DNA of 64,000 bases, taken from Diplolepis rosae. Taxonomy: Eukaryota > Arthropoda > Insecta > Hymenoptera > Diplolepididae. The first letter of the stretch is position 1. Each line of letters starts with the position of its first letter. Of this stretch, positions 58,464 through 64,000 are shown in pieces. The notes below the pieces were generated by a model, which made no database searches, had not been told where the DNA came from, and saw nothing but the letters and a program-made list of their open reading frames with translations. The DNA is taken from assembly GCA_030998225.1 (NCBI GenBank), contig JAPYXD010000308.1, positions 7,388,001 through 7,452,000 of the forward strand. Direction: 5' to 3'. The position numbers and the translations under genes are program-made.

Positions 58464-59475
58464 GATACCTGGTTTATATTTTAGGGATCCCGTCATTTTG
58501 AGAATTATATTTGGTAGTCCAGGAGCTTGAAATCATTTCCTTCCGGGAATTTATGCTGAGAAATGAAAATTTAGATATCCGAATGGTATTTCAATTATCC
58601 AGTTATTCTAAATTTACATCTAATAGTCTAGAAGTTGAAATACACCTTCCTCAGGGAAGTTGATCTGACAACTTAAATTGAAGATACCTGGTTAATATTT
58701 TAGAGATCCCGTCATTTTGGGAAATATATTAATAGTCCAGGTACTTGAAAAACATCTTCTTCAGGGAACTTAAGATGAGAACTGAAATTTACGATACCTA
58801 GTTCGTATTTTAGAGATCCTGTCTTTTGGAAAATTATATTTAGTAGTCCAGGTGCTTAAAAAATATATTCCTCCGGGAATTTAAGCTGAAAACTGAAATT
58901 CAAGATAACTGGTTTATATATGAGAGATCCCGTCATTTTGAAAATTATATCTAGTAGTCCAAGTATCTAAAGTAGATCTTCCTCGGGAACTTGAGCTGAG
59001 AACTGAAAGTTAAGATACCTGGTTTATATTTTAGAGATCCTGTCATTTCGCCAAAAATATCTAGTAGTCCAGGTGCTTAAAAAACATCTTCGTCATGGAT
59101 TTTAACCTGCGAACTGAAATTAAGGATACTATGTTTATATTTTGTAGATCCCGTCATTTTGAAAATTATGTCTTGTAATCCAAGTGCCAAAAATAGATCT
59201 ACCTCGGGAACTTGAGCTCAGAACTGAAATTAAAGATAAAATGAAATGAAAATTTAGATATCCGAATGGTATTTCAATGATCCAGTCATTCTAAATTTAC
59301 ATCTAGTAGTCTAGAAGTTGAAATACACCTTCCTCAGGGAAGTTGATCTGACAAATTAAATTGAAGATACCTGGTTAATATTTTAGAGATCCCGTCATTT
59401 TGGGAAATATATTAATAGTCCAGGTACTTGAAAAACATCTTCTTCAGGGAATTTAAGCTGAGAAATGAAAATTTA
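58464..59475 (+). repeat. S/G-H, then contracted 7-mer with G deletion
   Basis: S/G is at 58464, H 58574, I 58683, J' 58793, M 58904 ('caagtatctaaagtag'), E 59014 ('tttcgccaaaaa') and F 59125. G is reduced to about 22 bp (59235-59256, 'gataaaatgaaatg...'), then H 59257 and an I (59366) that ends on an O-type tail. From I 58683 to I 59366 is 683 bp. Confidence 0.86.
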
Positions 59476-60028
59476 GAGATCCGAATGATATTTCAATGAT
59501 CCAGTCATTTTGATAATTATATCCAGTATTCCAAGTGCCTAAAATAGATCTACCACGGGAACTTAAGCAAAGAACTGAATGTTAAGATACCTAGTTTATA
59601 TTGTAGAGATCCTGTCATTTCGAAAATTATACCTAGTATTCTAGGTGCTTAAAAATCATCTCCCACAGGGAATTTAAGCTGAGAAATGAAAATTTAGAGA
59701 TCCGAATGATATTTCAATGATCCAGTCATTTTGATAAATATATCTAGTAGTCCAAGTGCCTCAAATAGATCTACCACGGGAACTTAAGCTGAGAACTGAA
59801 TGTTAAGATACCTAGTTTATATTTTAGAGATCCTGTCCTTTCGAAAATTATATCTAGTATTCTAGGTGCTTAAAAATCATCTCCCACAGGGAATTTAAGC
59901 TGAGAAATGAAAATTTAGAGATCCGAATGATATTTCAATGATCCAGTCATTTTGATAAATATATCTAGTAGTCCAAGTGCCTAAAGTAGATCTACCTCGG
60001 GAAGTTGAGCCGAGAACTGAAAGTTAAG
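59476..60028 (+). repeat. P-O dimer run (221-bp period)
   Basis: P 59476, O 59586, P 59697, O 59807, P 59918. The two O monomers share the private 'atctcccacaggg' and lie exactly 221 bp apart, so the second dimer copies the first. Confidence 0.9.
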
Positions 60029-60359
60029 ATACGTAGTTAACATTTTAGAGATCCTGTCATTACGAAAATTATATCTAGTAGTCCAGGTGCTTGTAAATCA
60101 TTTCTCTCATGGGATTTAAGGAGAGAAATGAAAATTTGTATATCCGAATGGTATTACAATGATGCAGTCATTCAAAAAATTACATCTAGTAGTCTGGGTG
60201 TTGAAATACAACTTCCTCATGGGAGGTAAACTGACAACTTAAATTGAAGATACCTAGTTTATATTTTAGACATCCTGCCATTTTCAAAATTATAACTAGT
60301 AGTCCAGGTGGCTAAAAAATATCTTCCGTAGGGAATTTAAGCTGAGAACTGAAATTAAG
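60029..60359 (+). repeat. U-H'-W cassette, copy 5 (K/U hybrid start)
   Basis: It opens 'gatacgtagttaacatttta' and changes from K to U at 'gcttgtaaatcatttctc'. H' has 'tattacaatgatgcagtc' and 'tacaacttcctcatggg'. W is at 60249. It is followed by R, not M. Confidence 0.86.
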
Positions 60360-60581
60360 GATACCTGTTTTATATTATTTGTATCGTGTCATTTTGAATA
60401 TTATCTTTAGTACTCCAAGTGCCTGCAATACATCTTACTTATGGATTTTACGCTTCGAACTGAAATTTAAGATACCTGGTTTATATTTTAGAGAACCCGT
60501 CATTTTGAGAATTATATTTAGTAATCCAGGTGCCTAAAATACATCTTCCTCAGGGAAATCAAGCTGAAAAATAAAATTTAA
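60360..60581 (+). repeat. R-S pair between two cassettes
   Basis: R has 'attatttgtatcgtgtc' and 'acatcttacttatgg'. S has 'gagaacccgtc', 'tagtaatcc' and 'gggaaatcaagctg'. With the cassette on either side it completes a unit of about 554 bp (five monomers). Confidence 0.85.
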
Positions 60582-60913
60582 AATACCTAGTTTATATTTT
60601 AGAGATCCTGTCATTTCGAAAATTATATCTAGTAGTCCAGGTGCTTGTAAATAATCTCCCTCAGGGGATTTAAGAAGAGAAATGAAAATTTAGATATCCG
60701 AATGGTATTTCAATGATGCAGTCATTCAAAAAATTACATCTAGTAGTCTGGGTGTTGAAATACAACTTCCTCATGGGAGGTAAACTGACAACTTAAATTG
60801 AAGATACCTAGTTTATATTTTAGACATCCTGCCATTTTCAAAATTATAACTAGTAGTCCAGGTGGCTAAAAAATATCTTCCGTAGGGAATTTAAGCTGAG
60901 AACTGAAATTCAA
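60582..60913 (+). repeat. U-H'-W cassette, copy 6
   Basis: It lies about 554 bp from copy 5 and shares 'aatgatgcagtcattc' and 'aacttcctcatggg' with it. W starts at 60803. The next monomer (60914) opens as M ('gataactg') and continues as R. Confidence 0.87.
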
Positions 60914-61798
60914 GATAACTGTTTTATATTATTTGGATCGTGTCATTTTGAATATTATCTTTAGTACTCAAAGTGCCTGCAATACATCTTACTTATGGAT
61001 TTTACGCTTCGAACTGAAATTTAAGATACCTGGTTTATATTTTAGGGATCCCGTCATTTTGAGAATTATATTTAGTAGTCCAGGTGCCTAAAATACACAT
61101 TCGTCATCGAACTTAACCTGCGAACTTAAATTAAGGAAACCTGTTTTATATTATTTGGATCGTGTCATTTTGAATATTATATTTAGTACTCAAAGTGCCT
61201 GCAATACATCTTACTTATGGATTTTACGCTTCGAACTGGAATTTAAGATACCTGGTTTATACTTTAGAGATCCCGTCATTTTGAAAATTATGTCTTGTAA
61301 TCCAAGTGCCTAAAATAGATCTACCTCGGGAACTTGAGCTCAGAACTGAAATTAAAGATACCTGGTTTTTATTTTAGATAACCCGTCATCTTGAGAATTA
61401 TATCTAGTAGTCCAGGTGCTTGTAAATCATCTCCCTCAGGGGATTTAAGCAGAGAAATGCAAATTTAGATATCCGAATGGTATTTCAATGATCCAGTCAT
61501 TCAAAAAATTACATCTAGTAGTCTAGGTGTTGAAATACACCTTCCTCAGGGTAGGTAAACTGACAACTTAAATTGAAGATACCTGGTTAATATTTTTGAG
61601 ATCCCGTCATTTCGACAAAAATATTTACTAGTCCAGGTGCTTAAAAAATATATTCCTCAGGGAATTTAAGCTGAAAACTGATATTCAAGATAACTGGTTT
61701 ATATATGAGAGATCCCGTCATTTTTAAAATTATATCTAGTAGTCCAAGTGCCTAAAATAGATCTTCCTCGGGAACTTGAGATGAGAAATGAAAGTTAA
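60914..61798 (+). repeat. Mosaic M/R-S-R-F-G/U-H'-I and M
   Basis: 60919-61230 repeats 22258-22569, including the divergent 'acattcgtcatcgaac' monomer. A U/H' pair ('aatgcaaatttag', 'ggtaggtaaactg') leads to an I (about 61580) that changes to 'catttcgacaaaaatattta'. From 61621 the sequence is identical to 21084 onward. Confidence 0.84.
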
Positions 61799-62572
61799 GA
61801 TACCTGGTTTATATTTTAGAGATCCTGTCATTTCGACAAAAATATCTAGTTGTCCAGGTGCTTAAAAAACATCTTCGTCATGGATTTTAACCTGCGAACT
61901 GAAATTAAGGATACTTGGTTTATATTTTGTAGATCCCGTCATTTTGAAAATTATATCTAGTAGTCCAAGTGCCTAAAATAGATCTTCCTCGGGAACTTGA
62001 GCTGAGAACTGAAAGTTAAGATACCTGGTTTATATTTTAGAGATCCTGTCATTTCGATCAAAATATCTAGAAGTCCAGGTGCTTAAAAAACATCTTCGTC
62101 ATGGATTTTAACCTGCGAACTGAAATTAAGGATACTTGGTTTATATTTTTTAGATCCCGTCATTTTGAAAATTATATCTAGTAGTCCAAGTGCCTAAAAT
62201 AGATCTTCCTCGGGAACTTGAGCTGAGAACTGAAAGTTAAGATACCTGGTTTATATTTTAGAGATCCTGTCATTTCGACAAAAATATCTAGTAGTCCAGG
62301 TGCTTAAAATACATCTTAGTCATTGATTTTAACATACGTACTGAAATTTAGGATACTTGGTTTATATTTTGTAGATCCCGTCGTTTTGAAAATTATATTT
62401 AGTAGTGCAAGTGCCTAAAATAGATCTTCCTCGGGAACTTGAGCTGAGAACTGAAAGTTAAGATACCTGGTTCATATTTTAGAGATCCTGTCATTTCGAC
62501 AAAAATATCTAGTAGTCCAGGTGCTTAAAAAACATCTTCGTCATGGATTTTAACCTGCGAACTGAAAATAAG
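61799..62572 (+). repeat. E-D' dimer run (221-bp period, 3.5 copies)
   Basis: E 61799, D' 61910, E 62020, D' 62131, E 62241, D' 62352, E 62462. D' has the F-like start 'gatacttgg...tgtagatccc' and M-like body, like monomer D of the array. Copies differ ('ttttttagatccc' at 62131, 'tcgttttg' and 'tagtgcaag' at 62352), so this run is older than the D-E duplication at 57.9 kb. Confidence 0.92.
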
Positions 62573-62901
62573 GATACTTGGTTTATATTATGTAGGTCCC
62601 GTCATTTTGAAAATTATGTCTTGTAATCCAAGTGCCAAAAATAGATCTACCTCGGGAACTTGAGCTGAGAACTGAAATTAAAGATACCTGGTTTTTATTT
62701 TAGATTACCCGTCATTTTGAGAATTATATTTATTAGTCCAGGAGCTTGAACTCATTTCCCTCCGGGAATTTATGCTGAGAAATGAAAATTTAGATATCCG
62801 AATGGTATTTCAATGATCCAGTCATTCTAAATTTACATCTAGTAGTCTAGAAGTTGAAATACAACTTCCTCAGGGAAGTTGATCTGCCAACTTAAATTGA
62901 A
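62573..62901 (+). repeat. F-G-H trimer
   Basis: F 62573 ('ttatgtaggtccc'), G 62683 ('agattacccg', 'attagtcc') and H 62793. These complete the 7-mer order after the dimer run and lead to I at 62902. Confidence 0.9.
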
Positions 62902-63673
62902 GATACCTGGTTAATATTTTAGAGATCTCGTCATTTTGGGAAATATTTTAATAGTCCAGGTACTTGAAAAACATCTTCTTCAGGGAACTTAAGATGAGAA
63001 CTGAAATTTACGATACCTAGTTCGTATTTTAGAGATCCTGTCTTTTGGAAAATTATATTAAGTAGTCCAGGTGCTTAAAAAATATCTTCCTCAGGGAATT
63101 TAAGCCAAAAACTGAAATTCAAGGTAACTGGTTTATATATGAGAGATCCCATCATTTTGAAAATTATATCTAGTAGTCCAAGTGCCTAAAATAGATCTTC
63201 CTCGGGAACTTGAGCTGAGCACTGAACGTTAAGATACCTGGTTTATATTTTAGAGATCCTGTCATTTCGACAAAAATATCTAGTAGTCCAGGTGCTTAAA
63301 AAACATCTTCTTCATGGATTTTAACCTGCGAACTGAAATTAAGGATACTTGGTTTATATTTTGTAGATCCCGTCATTTTGAAAATTATGTCTTGTAATCC
63401 AATTGCCTGAAATAGATCTACCTCGGGAACTGGAGCTGAGAACTGAAATTAAAGATACCTGGTTTTTATTTTAGATAACCCGTCATTTTGAGAATTATAT
63501 TTAGTAGTCCAGGAGCTTGAAATAATTTCCTTCTGGGAATTTATGCTGAGAAATGAAAATTTAGATATCCGAATGGTATTTCAATGATCCAGTTATTCAA
63601 AAAAATACATCTAGTAGTCTAGGTGTTGAAATACACCTGCCTCAGGGAAGTTGAGCTGACAACTGAAATTCAA
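62902..63673 (+). repeat. 7-mer HOR unit at right end (772 bp)
   Basis: I 62902, J' 63012, M 63123 ('aaggtaactgg'), E 63233, F 63344, G 63454 and an H/L hybrid at 63564 ('ttattcaaaaaaatac', then 'cacctgcctcagg'). It has the 'attttaatag' and 'cccatc' (M) forms seen in the first 2.5 kb, with 'gagcactgaacg' as at 1.1 kb, so it resembles the left-end units across 60 kb. Confidence 0.91.
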
Positions 63674-64000
63674 GATACCTGGTTTATATTTTAGAGATCC
63701 CGTCATTTTAAAGAATTAAATTTAGCAGTCCAGGCACCTTAAATACACATTCCTCATGGAACTTAAGCTGCAAACTGAAATTAAGGATACCTAGATTATT
63801 TAATATAGATCGTACCATTTTGGAAATTAAGTGTAGTAGTCCAAAAGCCAAAAGTAGAAATTCCTCTTGGAAATTGAGCTGAGAACTGAACATTAAGATA
63901 CCTAGTTCATATTTTAGTCGTCCCTTTATTTTGAAACTTATATCTATTAGTCCAAAAACCTAAAAGAAAAATTCCTCAGGGAACTTTATCTGAGAACTGA
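63674..64000 (+). repeat. A-B-T trimer (T cut by window end)
   Basis: A 63674 ('ttttaaagaatt'), B 63786 ('taagtgtagtag', 'ctcttggaaattgag', end 'gaacattaag'), T 63897-64000 ('agtcgtccctttattttg', 'gtccaaaaacctaaaag'). It is the same order and the same B end as at 17837-18170. Confidence 0.9.

Larger units (their letters stand above)
1..64000 (+). repeat. Satellite DNA, ~110-bp monomer, entire window
   Basis: Every line of the sequence can be placed in a 109-112 bp unit that opens with 'gatacctgg', 'gatacttgg' or 'gatatccg', carries 'tagtagtcca' near its middle, then a 'tcctcaggga' or 'tcctcgggaa' element, and ends 'gagaactgaaa' or similar. All units run in one direction; I found no inverted block. 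The monomer is AT-rich with short A and T runs. There is no unique sequence, transposon or gene between units, so the absence of genes applies to the whole window. Array scale and HOR organisation are typical of eukaryotic pericentromeric or centromeric satellites. The monomer is not one I recognise, and a link to a functional centromere is inference only. Confidence 0.98.

Noticed and set aside
1..64000. CRISPR array
   Set aside because: Units of about 110 bp with no unique spacers between conserved repeats; all of the unit is repeated.
1..64000. Human or primate alpha satellite
   Set aside because: Monomer length is about 110 bp, not 171 bp, and no CENP-B box (core TTCG....A..CGGG) was seen.
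1..64000. Transposon-derived tandem repeat (target-site duplications, terminal repeats, reverse transcriptase or transposase fragments)
   Set aside because: No frame longer than about 73 codons, no terminal inverted repeats and no non-satellite DNA at any junction.
1..64000. Ancient 55-bp half-monomer repeat within each monomer
   Set aside because: Faint similarity between 'tagagatcccgtc' and 'tagatcttcctcg' was seen, but the rest of the halves do not align convincingly by eye.

Overview
The whole 64 kb is satellite DNA. Every part reads as a head-to-tail array of one AT-rich monomer family of about 110 bp (109-112 bp; monomer D counted by hand is about 34% GC), always in the same orientation. 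I see no protein gene, tRNA, rRNA, transposon, CRISPR array or unique sequence. Multi-kilobase higher-order repeats (HORs) and layered amplification point to a eukaryotic heterochromatic, possibly centromeric, array. I do not recognise the monomer and cannot name the organism. Monomers are phased here to start at the 'gata(c)' that begins 'gatacctgg' or 'gatatccg'. Letters A-W are my own labels for monomer types.

Layout. 1-2605: a 7-monomer HOR of 771 bp (I-J'-M-E-F-G-H). 2606-5475: mosaic of other types (O, P, K, L, A, B, Q, R, S, U, W). 5476-10662: further 7-mers, 9-mers and mosaic. 10663-13540: mosaic dominated by a 555-bp 5-mer (P-Q-R-S-O). 13541-17836: E-F-G-H and 7-mers again. 17837-24127: mosaic with an apparent relic of the 12-mer order, A-B-T-E-D'-I-J-K-L-A-B. 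24128-24897: one 7-mer that runs directly into the main array. 24898-58463: a homogeneous 12-monomer HOR of 1325 bp (A to L), 24 complete units plus partial edge units. 58464-64000: 7-mers, 221-bp dimer runs and mosaic, ending in A-B-T.

The central observation is structural. In the 12-mer, two classes of monomer alternate strictly. An 'alpha' class ends in a ttaa-type 3' segment and a 'beta' class in a ttga-type segment, so the HOR is six dimers of about 221 bp. The 7-mer shares E-F-G-H-I and the 5' part of J with the 12-mer but has two alpha-ended monomers in a row. The 12-mer looks like the 7-mer with five monomers (K-L-A-B-C) inserted and hybrid junctions inside J and D, which restores alternation. 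Size changes inside the main array (+4 monomers in one unit, +2 at the right edge) keep the alternation. Linked variants, two-unit superperiods, conversion-like patches and one dense mutation cluster record later history. The young uniform array is bordered on both sides by older, scrambled relatives, the pattern described for layered expansion of centromeric satellites.
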